A stretch of 64,000 nt of DNA, taken from the NCBI RefSeq assembly GCF_014652935.1, contig NZ_BMZT01000002.1:62001-126000 (forward strand), given 5' to 3'. This document shows positions 34,678 to 42,581 of the stretch, piece by piece. The number at the start of each line of letters is the position of its first letter. Position 1 is the first letter of the stretch. Made by a program: the position numbers and the translations under genes. The DNA is from Luteimonas padinae. GTDB lineage: Bacteria; Pseudomonadota; Gammaproteobacteria; Xanthomonadales; Xanthomonadaceae. The notes under the pieces are model-generated. The model worked only from the letters and a program-made list of their open reading frames with translations. It made no database searches and was not told where the DNA came from.

Positions 34678-34944
34678 ATGGCCACCGGCTGGGCCGGCGA
34701 CGGCGCCGTGCAGGACCAGATCGACGCGACCGTGAAGGACGCCATCGAACGCGCGCGCAGCCGCCTCGGCACCGGGCCGGGGCGGGCGACCTGCGAGGAG
34801 TGCGACGCGCCGATCCCCGAGGCGCGGCGGAAGGCCGTGCCCGGCGTGCGCCTGTGCGTGGCCTGCCAGTCGGCGCTCGACAAGGACGAGGCCGGCCATG
34901 CCGGCTACAACCGCCGCGGCAGCAAGGACAGCCAGCTGCGCTGA
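34678..34944 (+). CDS. DksA/TraR-type C4 zinc-finger protein (YbiI-like)
   Basis: This 88-residue protein has the C4 zinc finger CEECDAPIPEARRKAVPGVR then CVACQSALD. Its length and motif match E. coli YbiI, a DksA/TraR family member of unknown role lacking the long coiled coil of DksA. AGGAG lies 8 nt upstream of the ATG at 34678. It precedes the spermidine synthase-like gene by 44 bp. Confidence 0.85.
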   Translation: MATGWAGDGAVQDQIDATVKDAIERARSRLGTGPGRATCEECDAPIPEARRKAVPGVRLCVACQSALDKDEAGHAGYNRRGSKDSQLR

Positions 34945-34988
34945 GCCGCCTGCGCTAGGCTGCGCTTTCACACCAAGGGATCAAGACC

Positions 34989-35825
34989 GTGGCAGGACAG
35001 GGACGCGGGCCGGGCTGGCTGTCTTCGTGGTTCGCGCGCCTGCGCGGGGCAGGGGCCGTGGATCCGACCGGCCTGCCGCTGCCGCCTGTGCGCCTGCGCC
35101 GCCACGACGGCCATGTGTCGCTGCAGTTCCGGCGCGGCCAGACCCAGAGCCGCATGCGCGGCGCCGAGCCCGACCGCCTGCTGATCGACTACACCCGCAC
35201 CATGCTCGCGGCGCTGCTGTGGCAGCCGCGCCCGGTGCGCATCGGCATCGTCGGCCTGGGCGGTGGCTCGCAGGTGAAGTTCCTGCACCGCCACCTCGCG
35301 CAGGCCCGGCTGGAGGTGGTGGAGAACCATCCCGGGGTGATCGCGCTGCGCCGCGAGTTCGGCATTCCGGACGACGATGCGCGGCTGGAGGTGCTGCTGG
35401 ACGATGGTGCGCGCTTCGTCGCCGCGCGGCCCGGGCGCTACGACCTGCTGCTGGTGGACGGCTATGACGCGTCCGGCATCCCCGCCGCGCTGTCGACGCC
35501 GGCCTTCCACGCCGCCTGCCGCGACGCGCTCGCGCCCGGCGGGGTGATGGCCAGCAACCTGCATGGTGACAACCCGGCACCGCGCATCGAGCGGTTGAGG
35601 GAGGCCTTCGGGCCGGACCAGGTGCTGGTGGTGGAGGAAGAGAAGATGAGCAACCAGGTCGCCTTCGCCTGGACCGGGGACGCGCCCGACGGCCGCGATG
35701 CCTGCGTCGCCGCCGTGCACGCGGCGCTGCCCGCGCCGGCGCGGCGCGAGCTGGCGGTGGTGCTGGAGCGGATCGCGCATGCGCTGCGCGGGCGCGGCGG
35801 CGGGTCGGCAGCATGCGCGAGCTGA
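34989..35825 (+). CDS. Spermidine synthase-like protein
   Basis: This 278-residue protein has the aminopropyltransferase/SAM-binding fold: VRIGIVGLGGGSQVKFLH, the acidic VVENHPGV and LLVDGYDASGIP. Residues typical of the putrescine site (the catalytic Asp and Tyr) are in a shortened form, and the N-terminal 50 residues are unlike SpeE. It may be a non-canonical methyltransferase-like relative rather than a polyamine enzyme. The start is GTG at 34989 with AAGGGA 9 nt upstream. It overlaps the HD gene by 13 nt. Confidence 0.8.
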   Translation: MAGQGRGPGWLSSWFARLRGAGAVDPTGLPLPPVRLRRHDGHVSLQFRRGQTQSRMRGAEPDRLLIDYTRTMLAALLWQPRPVRIGIVGLGGGSQVKFLHRHLAQARLEVVENHPGVIALRREFGIPDDDARLEVLLDDGARFVAARPGRYDLLLVDGYDASGIPAALSTPAFHAACRDALAPGGVMASNLHGDNPAPRIERLREAFGPDQVLVVEEEKMSNQVAFAWTGDAPDGRDACVAAVHAALPAPARRELAVVLERIAHALRGRGGGSAACAS

Positions 35826-36433
35826 TCCCGCTGCCGCCGGACATGCTGGAGGCGCTGCGCGCGGCCTACGCCACGCCACCGCGGGCCTACCACCACTTCG
35901 GCCATGTCGAAGCGCTGCTGCGGCTGTTCGATGAAGTCGAGGCCGGGCCTGGCTGGGCGCGGCCGCGCGAGGCCTGGTTGGCGATGCTGTATCACGACGC
36001 CGTCTACGAGCCCGGCCGCCGCGACAACGAGGCGCGCTCGGCCGCACTGGCAGCATCCTCGATCACGCGCTGGCTGCCGCACGAGGGCCTCGACGTGGCC
36101 CATGTCGCCGGGCTGATCGAGCTGACGGCGCGCCACGGCGCACTGTCACCCGATGAGCTCGGGCCTGGCCCCGACGACGACGACCGCCGCAACTTCCTCG
36201 ACTGCGACATGGCCATCCTCGGCGCGGCCCCGGATGTGTTCGACGCCTACGACCGCGCGATCGCGGAGGAGTACCGCGGCGTGGTCCCGGCATGGCTGTA
36301 CCGCCTCAACCGGCGCCGTTTCCTGCGCGGACTGCTGCGCCGCGAGCGCATCTACCTGGGCGACTTCTTCCATGCGCGCCTGGACGCGGCGGCGCGGGGC
36401 AACCTGCGGCGCGCGCTCGGCGTCGAACGCTGA
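35813..36433 (+). CDS. HD superfamily metal-dependent phosphohydrolase
   Basis: This 206-residue protein has the HD signature: YHHFGHVEALL near residue 27 and LYHDAVYEPG near 60, with a further conserved acidic block DDDDRRNFLDCDMAILG. It resembles the family of predicted HD hydrolases often annotated as N-methyl-D-aspartate receptor NMDAR2C subunit-like in old databases. The nucleotide substrate is unknown. The overlap with the upstream gene indicates co-translation. Confidence 0.86.
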   Translation: MRELIPLPPDMLEALRAAYATPPRAYHHFGHVEALLRLFDEVEAGPGWARPREAWLAMLYHDAVYEPGRRDNEARSAALAASSITRWLPHEGLDVAHVAGLIELTARHGALSPDELGPGPDDDDRRNFLDCDMAILGAAPDVFDAYDRAIAEEYRGVVPAWLYRLNRRRFLRGLLRRERIYLGDFFHARLDAAARGNLRRALGVER

Positions 36434-36494
36434 CCCGCGCCGGCGCCGTGGGCGGCTTCCCACGCCTGCCACATGCCGCGGGTATCCTTGCCTG

Positions 36495-36869
36495 ATGGCG
36501 AAGCTCCTGCTGAACATGCGGATGGTGCCCGAGGACGAGGCGGACGATGTCCGCGCGTTCCTGGGCGAGCACCGGATCGCCTTCCACGAGACGAAGCCCA
36601 GCCGCTGGGGGATCTCCTACGGCGGGATCTGGGTGTCCGAGGACGCGGATTACCCGCGCGCGCGACAGCTGATGGACGACTACCAGGCCGCCCGCCAGGC
36701 GCGCGCGCGCGCCGAACACGCCCGCGCGCTGGCCGACGGCAGCGCCGACACCTTCGCCGCGGTCTTCCGCCGCGAGCCGCTGCGCGTGCTCGCGGTGCTG
36801 CTGGGCATCGCCGGCCTGCTGCTGCTGGTGGCGCTGCCGGTGGCCCTGCTGTGGCGGGCGGGGACATGA
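36495..36869 (+). CDS. DUF6164 membrane protein
   Basis: This 124-residue protein has an N-terminal soluble part (AKLLLNMRMVPEDEADDVRAFL, then ISYGGIWV) and one C-terminal membrane helix (about 97-117). It matches DUF6164 proteins common in gammaproteobacteria, of unknown function. The ATG at 36495 begins this conserved opening. It overlaps the following gene by ATGA. Confidence 0.8.
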   Translation: MAKLLLNMRMVPEDEADDVRAFLGEHRIAFHETKPSRWGISYGGIWVSEDADYPRARQLMDDYQAARQARARAEHARALADGSADTFAAVFRREPLRVLAVLLGIAGLLLLVALPVALLWRAGT

Positions 36870-37762
36870 GCAGGACCCGGCCGGGCAGGACTCCCTACTG
36901 GCCTGACCGCTCCGCGCTGCGCCGCCGGCGCAGCGCCAGGCGCGCATTCTGGGTGGCGGTCGCGCTGGTGCTGGTGCTGCCCTGGTTCGGCTATCGCCAC
37001 GCCCGCGACTGGCTGCGTCCCGAGGCCGGGGCGCCGCCGGTGCCGGTCGTGGCCGATGCGGCCAGCGTGCCTCCAGTGACCCGGGCGCAGCCTTCGGAGG
37101 CGCGTGATCCCGGCCCGCCGCTGGTCGCGGCACCCGCCGGGGGCGACGCCCGGCCCGACCCGGCCGAGAGCGATCCCGACGCCGGCATCGATGCCATCGG
37201 CCGCGACGCGCGTGCCGGTGACGGCGAGGGCGCCGCGGCGCGGCTCGCCGACCTCGGCGCCAGGGTCCATCGCGAGGTGCTGCTGGCCGATCGCGGCAGC
37301 GCGATCCGCCGCGAAGCGGCGCGGCGCGACGTATCCGACATCGCCGGCGTGCGCGCGGCCGGCTGGGTCGACCGGATGACCGTGCTGCTGGTGATGTCCT
37401 CGCGCGGCGGGTATTCGACCATCGCCGAAGCCTGCCGGCGCCTGGCCAGGCACGGCGACGTGACCGGCCTCGCGGTGCGCGTGCAGGAAGTCGCGGGCGA
37501 CGAGGTCGCGGCCGGGGCGCTGCAGGGCGAATGCAGGCCCGGCCTGCAGGCCTCGGGCCCGGTCGATCCGCTGCAGCCCTTCCCAGGCACCCCGCTGCGC
37601 GCCCGGGGCGGGCAGGGCGCGCTGGCGGACGCCGAACCGGAGGATCCGGAAGCCGCGCAAGCGCGTCGCCTGCGCGAGGAGGAAAGCCTGCGCATCCTCA
37701 GCGAAAGCACGCCCGAACTGCCCGCCGCACCGCAACCCCGGGCCGACCCTGACGCGCGCTGA
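36866..37762 (+). CDS. Single-pass membrane protein of unknown family (298 aa)
   Basis: This 298-residue protein starts with an Arg-rich stretch, then one membrane helix (about residues 32-49), a Pro/Ala/Asp linker, and a soluble domain with RMTVLLVMSSRGGYSTIAEACR and LAVRVQEVAGDEVAAGALQGECR. The tail is Pro/Glu rich. I do not recognise the family. The ATGA overlap with the DUF6164 gene suggests a functional pair. A link to cell-envelope surveillance is only a guess. Confidence 0.6.
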   Translation: MSRTRPGRTPYWPDRSALRRRRSARRAFWVAVALVLVLPWFGYRHARDWLRPEAGAPPVPVVADAASVPPVTRAQPSEARDPGPPLVAAPAGGDARPDPAESDPDAGIDAIGRDARAGDGEGAAARLADLGARVHREVLLADRGSAIRREAARRDVSDIAGVRAAGWVDRMTVLLVMSSRGGYSTIAEACRRLARHGDVTGLAVRVQEVAGDEVAAGALQGECRPGLQASGPVDPLQPFPGTPLRARGGQGALADAEPEDPEAAQARRLREEESLRILSESTPELPAAPQPRADPDAR

Positions 37763-37813
37763 ACGCACGCGGCTTATCATCCCCACGCATCCTTCACGAT
37801 CCGGATCCCGCCT

Positions 37814-38428
37814 TTGGACCTGTGCCACCGCTACGCCGCCGCCGCGCTCGCGTTCGTCTTCCTCGCATCCACGGGCTGTGCCCGCGACGACGTTCCGGCG
37901 GCCGGCGCCGCCCAGCCGCCGGCCACCAGCGCGCCGCCGCCCGCGCCGCGCACCTCGCTTGAGCCCGACCCCGCCACGGCGCCGATCGAGCGCGCGGCGC
38001 CGCCGACGCTGCAGCCCGTCGCGCTTGGCGACTTCGTGGCCGCCGACCGCGTGGCCACCGCGATGACCGGTGCGATCGAGATCGCCGACGCGCGCATCAG
38101 CGGCGCCAACGGCGCGGCCTTCGTCACCGAGCGCGTGGCCATCGTCCGCGGTGGCGACGAGTACAGCGCCGGCGAGCGCTATGCCGACATGATGAGCATC
38201 GACGCCGGCCATCCGGTGGAGTTGCGGCGGGTGCTGGACGAGGTCCGTGGACAGGACGGCCAGGGCTTCTGCGGCAGCATGAAGACCGGCTTCCTGGCGC
38301 TGGCCAGCTACGAAGAGGCCGGCTTCCAGGTGGTGAAGCTGCTCGCGCTGCAGGGCGACGGCATTCCCGCCGCCACCGCCACCGATACCCGGCTCTGCGC
38401 CGCCACCAGCTACGAAGCCGCGCCCTGA
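37814..38428 (+). CDS. Lipoprotein of unknown family
   Basis: This 204-residue protein has a lipoprotein signal with lipobox ASTGC (Cys22), a Pro/Ala-rich linker of about 30 residues, and a mostly alpha/beta domain (LGDFVAADRVATAMTGAIEIADARIS split at AMTG; MKTGFLALASYEEAGFQVVKL). The start is TTG at 37814, chosen because it begins the signal peptide; no ATG or GTG fits. No named family comes to mind. It converges with the BaiN flavoprotein gene, whose stop is 1 bp away. Confidence 0.65.
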   Translation: MDLCHRYAAAALAFVFLASTGCARDDVPAAGAAQPPATSAPPPAPRTSLEPDPATAPIERAAPPTLQPVALGDFVAADRVATAMTGAIEIADARISGANGAAFVTERVAIVRGGDEYSAGERYADMMSIDAGHPVELRRVLDEVRGQDGQGFCGSMKTGFLALASYEEAGFQVVKLLALQGDGIPAATATDTRLCAATSYEAAP

Positions 38429-38429
38429 G

Positions 38430-39611
38430 TCAGGCGACCTGGCCCGCCGCGCGGCCCGAAGCCCAGGCCCACTGGAAGTTGTAGCCGCCGAGCCAGCCGG
38501 TCACGTCCACGACCTCGCCGATGAAGAAGAGGCCCGGCACCAGGCGCGACATCATCGTCGTCGACGACAGCCCGTCGGTATCGACGCCGCCGAGCGTGAC
38601 TTCCGCGGTGCGATAGCCCTCGGTGCCGCTGGCCACGACCGGCCACGCCGACAGCGCCGCCGCGGCGCGCGCCAGCATCGGCTCGTCGAACTGCCGCAGC
38701 GGCCGGTCGCCGAGCCAGTGTTCGCACAGCCGCTGGGCAAAGCGCCTGGGCATGCGCTCGGCCAGGACCGTGCGCAGCTCGCTGGCCGGCCGCGCCGCGC
38801 GCTGCGCCCGCAGCCAGTCGAGCGCGTCGGTGCCCGGGAGCAGGTCGATCGACAGCGCCTGCCCGGGTTCCCAGTAGGAGGACGCCTGCAGGATCGCCGG
38901 CCCGCTGAGCCCGCGATGGGTGACCAGCATGGCGTTGCGGAACGACGGCCCGCGGGCCGTGGCCTCGACCTCCAGCGCGACGCCGCTGAGGCCGTCCAGC
39001 CGCTCGGCGTGGCTGCCGGTGAGCACCAGCGGCACCAGTCCGGCGCGCGTGGGCAGCACGTGGTGTCCGAACTGCTTCGCCAGGGCATAGCCCAGGCCGC
39101 TGCCGCCGAGGCTGGGGATCGACAGGCCGCCGCTGGCCACCACCAGTGACGCGGCGGCGACGCGACCCCGCGCGGTCTCGACGACGAAGCCCTCGCCCTC
39201 GCGCGCGACGCCGTGGACGTCGCAGCCGGTGTCGACGTGGACGCCGGCATCGGCGCATTCGTCGAGCAGCATGCGCACGATCTGCTTCGATGAGTCGTCG
39301 CAGAACAGCTGGCCGAGTTCCTTCTCGTGCCAGGCGATGCCGTGGCGGTCGACGAGGTCGATTAAGTCGGCGGGCGTGTAGCGTGCCAGCGCCGACTTGC
39401 AGAAGTGGGGATTGGCCGAGATGAAATTGGCGGGCGTGGTGCCGGTGTTGGTGAAATTGCAGCGGCCGCCGCCGGACATCAGGATCTTCTTGCCGGGCTT
39501 GTTCGCGCGCTCGACCACGCGCACGCGCCGGCCACGCTGGCCGGCCGTCATCGCGCACATCAGGCCCGCGGCGCCGGCCCCGATGACCAGCACGTCGCAG
39601 GAAATCGTCAT
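38430..39611 (-). CDS. BaiN/YhiN-type HI0933 flavoprotein
   Basis: This 393-residue flavoprotein has the FAD motif VIGAGAAGLMCAMTAGQRG and the HI0933 signature GKKILMSGGGRCNFTN, plus GEVVDVTGWLGGYNFQWAWASG at the end (split at GWLGGY). Members include YhiN of E. coli and the BaiN oxidoreductases; the physiological substrate in proteobacteria is not known. The start at 39611 follows the standard N-terminus MTISCDVLVIG. Upstream lies the 790-bp repeat-rich gap. Confidence 0.88.
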   Translation of the reverse strand: MTISCDVLVIGAGAAGLMCAMTAGQRGRRVRVVERANKPGKKILMSGGGRCNFTNTGTTPANFISANPHFCKSALARYTPADLIDLVDRHGIAWHEKELGQLFCDDSSKQIVRMLLDECADAGVHVDTGCDVHGVAREGEGFVVETARGRVAAASLVVASGGLSIPSLGGSGLGYALAKQFGHHVLPTRAGLVPLVLTGSHAERLDGLSGVALEVEATARGPSFRNAMLVTHRGLSGPAILQASSYWEPGQALSIDLLPGTDALDWLRAQRAARPASELRTVLAERMPRRFAQRLCEHWLGDRPLRQFDEPMLARAAAALSAWPVVASGTEGYRTAEVTLGGVDTDGLSSTTMMSRLVPGLFFIGEVVDVTGWLGGYNFQWAWASGRAAGQVA

Positions 39612-39747
39612 CGCGACAGGATAGCGGGTGGGGCGTAGCTCGATCCGCCTTCGGGGGGATCTGCCTGCTGTTTTGGGGACAAATGTGGGGGGCTTGGTAT
39701 CTCGTAGGGAGCGTGCTTCGGGAGGGCGCGCGCGGCGGGAGGCGGCT

Positions 39748-39838
39748 GGCGGGGGGAGTGCTCCGCCCGGCCGCAGACGTCCGTGTCTGAAGCCGGGGCG
39801 TGGGCCATCCATGGCCTACTCTCCGCACTCCCCCCGCC
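39748..39838. repeat. Cloverleaf-like inverted repeat element A
   Basis: A 91-bp element with perfect 13-bp outer arms GGCGGGGGGAGTG (39748-39760) and CACTCCCCCCGCC (39826-39838). Between them lie two smaller hairpins: a CAGAC/GTCTG hairpin at 39774-39789 and GGCCAT-CC-ATGGCC at 39803-39816. The CTAC next to the second (39816-39819) is GTAG on the other strand. It is intergenic and of the same plan as element B but in the opposite orientation. Confidence 0.8.
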
Positions 39839-39970
39839 ATCCACCTCCCGCACGACCGGCATCGGCCTCGTGGAGGTCGGGCTGCCGTGAGTTCGTGGAG
39901 TCCGGTCAACCTCGAAGTCGCATGTTGGAGAGTCGCCGAAGCCGCGCGCCACCAGCCACCGAAGCGGGGC

Positions 39971-40064
39971 GCTGTGGGGTGGGGATGGACAGCGCACATG
40001 GATGTGCGCGGTAGGCGAATCAGCCATGGATGGCTGCTTCGCCGGTCCATCCCCACCCCGCAGC
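39971..40064. repeat. Cloverleaf-like inverted repeat element B
   Basis: A 94-bp element with 20-bp outer arms matching at 19 positions (39971-39990 and 40045-40064). Inside are two hairpins: GCGCACAT-GG-ATGTGCGC (39992-40009), then GTAG overlapping a longer stem with apex CAGCCAT-GG-ATGGCTG (40014-40043). The GTAG head recalls Stenotrophomonas SMAG/REP palindromes. The whole can fold as a three-way junction in DNA or RNA. Confidence 0.82.
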
Positions 40065-40096
40065 GACACGCTCCCCCACGAAGCCGTATGCCCAAC

Positions 40097-40260
40097 GGCA
40101 TCCGGCATCCGGCACCCGGCACCCGGCACCCGGCACCCGGCACCCCGCACCCCGCACCCCGCACCCCGCACCCCGCACCCCGCACCCCGCACCCCGCACC
40201 CCGCACCCGCACCCCGCACCCCGCACCCCGCACCCGGTACCCGGCTCCGGCTCCGGCTCC
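40097..40260. repeat. Heptanucleotide tandem repeat (CGCACCC / GGCACCC)
   Basis: About 20 consecutive 7-bp units: two GGCATCC, five GGCACCC, twelve CGCACCC with one unit shortened to 6 bp, one GGTACCC, and then three 6-bp GGCTCC. All are on the plus strand, between the divergent BaiN and small membrane protein genes. Long open frames seen here in several phases are artefacts of the repeat. Confidence 0.95.
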
Positions 40261-40401
40261 GGCGTTGCGCACCCGGCTGCGCGGTGTGCGCCGCTGCTGC
40301 AGCCGGTCCACGTAGAATGTCCGGATGCACGAACAGGCACGTCATCACCGTCATCGAATGGCCAGCGCCGCGACCGCAGAGCGGCGTGCAGGGGCGCGCC
40401 C

Positions 40402-40578
40402 GTGACCTGGCTGGGCCTGGTCGCGATCGTCATCGGCCTGTACCTGGCGTTCAAGGTCGCCGGCGTGGTGCTGAAGCTCGCCCTGTGGCTGCTGATCGTG
40501 GTCGCCGCCTACTGGTGGCTGGCGCCGATGTTCGGCTGGCCACCGCTCGAGGAAGTGATCCACGTCCTCGGCCCCTGA
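40402..40578 (+). CDS. Small hydrophobic membrane protein (58 aa)
   Basis: This 58-residue protein is nearly all hydrophobic, starting VTWLGLVAIVIGLYLAFKVAG and ending PLEEVIHVLGP. Two membrane segments are likely (about 5-22 and 24-42). The start is GTG at 40402 with AGGGG about 9 nt upstream. It is shorter than most annotation cut-offs. Composition and codon use look genuine, but there is no family match from memory. Confidence 0.6.
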   Translation: MTWLGLVAIVIGLYLAFKVAGVVLKLALWLLIVVAAYWWLAPMFGWPPLEEVIHVLGP

Positions 40579-40597
40579 GCCGGCGGACCTGGAATCT

Positions 40598-40665
40598 TGC
40601 AGGAGCAGCTATGGCTGCGACCGGGTGTGCGGTGGGCCCGGGTCGCAGCTTCAGTTGCTCCTGCA
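40598..40665. repeat. Dispersed REP-like palindrome (TGCAGGAGCAGC type)
   Basis: An inverted repeat with 10-bp perfect outer arms TGCAGGAGCA and TGCTCCTGCA and inner arms CTGCGACC(C)GGG (40615-40625 with 40637-40648, one base indel). The unit resembles the copy at 57160-57206. It lies between the small membrane gene and the deaD stop codon. Confidence 0.75.
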
Positions 40666-40699
40666 GGGTTGCTTCGGCAGTTTCGTGAGGCCTTGCGGC

Positions 40700-42508
40700 T
40701 CACTCGGAGTGCGGGCCCTTGCGGTGCGGGTTGCGCGGCGGGAAGGGCTTCCTGCCGAAGGTCTTCTTCGGGAACGGCTTGCGGCCCGGCACTTTGCCCG
40801 CCGTGTCGGGGGCCTCGCCGTCGCGCGTGATGCGCAGCTGCTGGCCCGCGCACCAGACACCCTTCAGGTGAGCCATCGTCTCCGGCGGCATGCCCTCGGG
40901 CAGGTCGATCAGGCTGTGGTCCTCGAAGATCTCGATGCGGCCGATGTGCTTCGCCTCGAGATTGGCCTCGTTGGCGATGGCGCCGACGATGTTGCCCGGC
41001 TTCACGCCGTGGTCGTAGCCGACCTCGACGCGGAAGGTCTGCATGCCGGCCTGCGGCGGACGCGGCACGCGCTCCTTCTTCGGGAAGGCGGGACGGTCGC
41101 CGCGATCAGCGCGTTCGTGGCGGGCCGGATGCTCGCGGTTCCCGCGCTCGCCGAAGGCAGGCGCCGGCCTGGGTTCACGCTTGGGCGCCTCCATCAGCAG
41201 CGGCACGTCGCCGCGCGCCATCTTCGCCAGCGCCGCGGCGATCTCCACCGCCGGGACGTTGAACTCCTGCTCGTAGTCCTCGACCAGCGACTGGAACAGC
41301 GACAGCCCGCCGCCGGCCAGGGTGTCGGTGATCGACTGCTTGAACTTGCCGATGCGCGCGTCGTTGACGTTCTCCACCGTCGGCAGGTCCATCTGCTCGA
41401 TCGGCTGGCGCGTCGCGCGCTCGATCGCGCGCAGCAGGTTGCGCTCGCGCGGGGCGATGAACAGGATCGCCTCGCCGCTGCGCCCGGCGCGGCCGGTGCG
41501 GCCGATGCGGTGGACGTAGCTCTCGGTGTCGTAGGGCACGTCGTAGTTCAGCACGTGGCTGATGCGGTCGACGTCCAGGCCGCGGGCGGCGACGTCGGTC
41601 GCCACCAGGATGTCGACCTTGCCGTCCTTGAGCTGGGCGATGGTGCGCTCGCGCTGGGCCTGGGCGATGTCGCCGTTGATGGCGGCCGCGGCGAATCCAC
41701 GCGCCTGCAGCTTCTCCGCCAGCTCTTCGGTGGCGATCTTGGTGCGGGTGAACACGATCATGCCGTCGAAGGGCTCGGCCTCGAGGATGCGCGTGACCGC
41801 GTCGAGCTTGTTGGTGCCGCTGACCATCCAGTAGCGCTGGCGGATGTTGCGCGCCGTGCTGGTGGCGGACTTGATCGCGACCTCGATCGGGTCCTTCAGG
41901 TAGGTCTGCGCGATGCGTCGGATCGGCGGCGGCATGGTGGCCGAGAACAGCGCCACCTGGCGCGTTTCCGGCGTCCGCGCCAGCACCGCCTCGACGTCGT
42001 CGATGAAGCCCATGCGCAGCATCTCGTCGGCTTCGTCCAGCACCAGCATGCGCAGCTCGGACAGGTCCAGCGAGCCCTTCTCGATGTGGTCGATCACGCG
42101 GCCCGGGGTGCCCACGACCACCTGCACGCCGCGGCGCAGCGCCTGCAGCTGCGGGCCGTAGCCCTGTCCGCCGTAGATTGGCAGCACCTGGAAGCCGGGC
42201 ATGAAGGCGGCGTATTTCTGGAAGGCCTCGGCCACCTGGATCGCCAGCTCGCGGGTCGGCGCCAGCACCAGCACCTGCGGCTTGCGCGCGGACGCGTCCA
42301 GGCGCGCCATCGCCGGCAGCGCGAAGGCGGCGGTCTTGCCGGTGCCGGTCTGGGCCTGGCCGAGCACGTCGCGGCCTTCCAGCAGCGGCGGGATGGTGGC
42401 GGCCTGGATCGGCGAGGGGGCTTCGTAGCCCACCGCGGCCAGGGCCTGCAGCAGCGGCTGCGGCAGGCCAAGGTCGGTGAACAGGATGGCGGGGGCTTCG
42501 GAACTCAT
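40700..42508 (-). CDS. deaD: ATP-dependent RNA helicase DeaD/CsdA
   Basis: This 602-residue DEAD-box helicase has the Q motif (FTDLGLPQPLL, then APSPIQAATIP), motif I AQTGTGKT, DEAD, SAT and HRIGRTGRAGRSG. The C-terminal part has the DbpA/CsdA-type RNA-binding domain (about 475-560; FRVEVGYDHGVKPGNIVGA) and a basic Pro/Lys/Arg tail. It unwinds RNA in ribosome assembly and in mRNA decay, especially in the cold. It is on the minus strand with its 3' end near the REP-like repeat. Confidence 0.96.
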   Translation of the reverse strand: MSSEAPAILFTDLGLPQPLLQALAAVGYEAPSPIQAATIPPLLEGRDVLGQAQTGTGKTAAFALPAMARLDASARKPQVLVLAPTRELAIQVAEAFQKYAAFMPGFQVLPIYGGQGYGPQLQALRRGVQVVVGTPGRVIDHIEKGSLDLSELRMLVLDEADEMLRMGFIDDVEAVLARTPETRQVALFSATMPPPIRRIAQTYLKDPIEVAIKSATSTARNIRQRYWMVSGTNKLDAVTRILEAEPFDGMIVFTRTKIATEELAEKLQARGFAAAAINGDIAQAQRERTIAQLKDGKVDILVATDVAARGLDVDRISHVLNYDVPYDTESYVHRIGRTGRAGRSGEAILFIAPRERNLLRAIERATRQPIEQMDLPTVENVNDARIGKFKQSITDTLAGGGLSLFQSLVEDYEQEFNVPAVEIAAALAKMARGDVPLLMEAPKREPRPAPAFGERGNREHPARHERADRGDRPAFPKKERVPRPPQAGMQTFRVEVGYDHGVKPGNIVGAIANEANLEAKHIGRIEIFEDHSLIDLPEGMPPETMAHLKGVWCAGQQLRITRDGEAPDTAGKVPGRKPFPKKTFGRKPFPPRNPHRKGPHSE

Positions 42509-42581
42509 CTGCGGCCTCGATTCGGGGCCGGGACGGCCTTGCGGGGCTGCGGATTCTACGCTTCGCGGTGCCTGCGTGTCG

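Larger units (their letters stand above)
39612..40401. other. 790-bp intergenic region rich in repeats
   Basis: No gene is supported between the divergent starts at 39611 (minus) and 40402 (plus). The first 110 bp (39612-39720) would carry the BaiN promoter and show no repeat of note beyond a short GATCC/GGATC dyad. Then come elements A and B with imperfect palindromic sequence between them, and finally the heptamer array. It is the only gene-free stretch over 300 bp in the window. Confidence 0.85.

Noticed and set aside
34989-35825. Functional spermidine synthase SpeE
   Set aside because: The SAM fold is clear but the N-terminal domain and putrescine-site residues do not look standard, so no symbol was given.
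40097-40260. CRISPR array
   Set aside because: Repeats are 7 bp with no spacers and no cas genes are near.
39628-40315. Open frames in all phases through the repeat region, with Pro/His/Arg-rich products
   Set aside because: They arise from the 7-bp repeat and palindromes, have no credible start sites, and give a 7-residue periodic translation.
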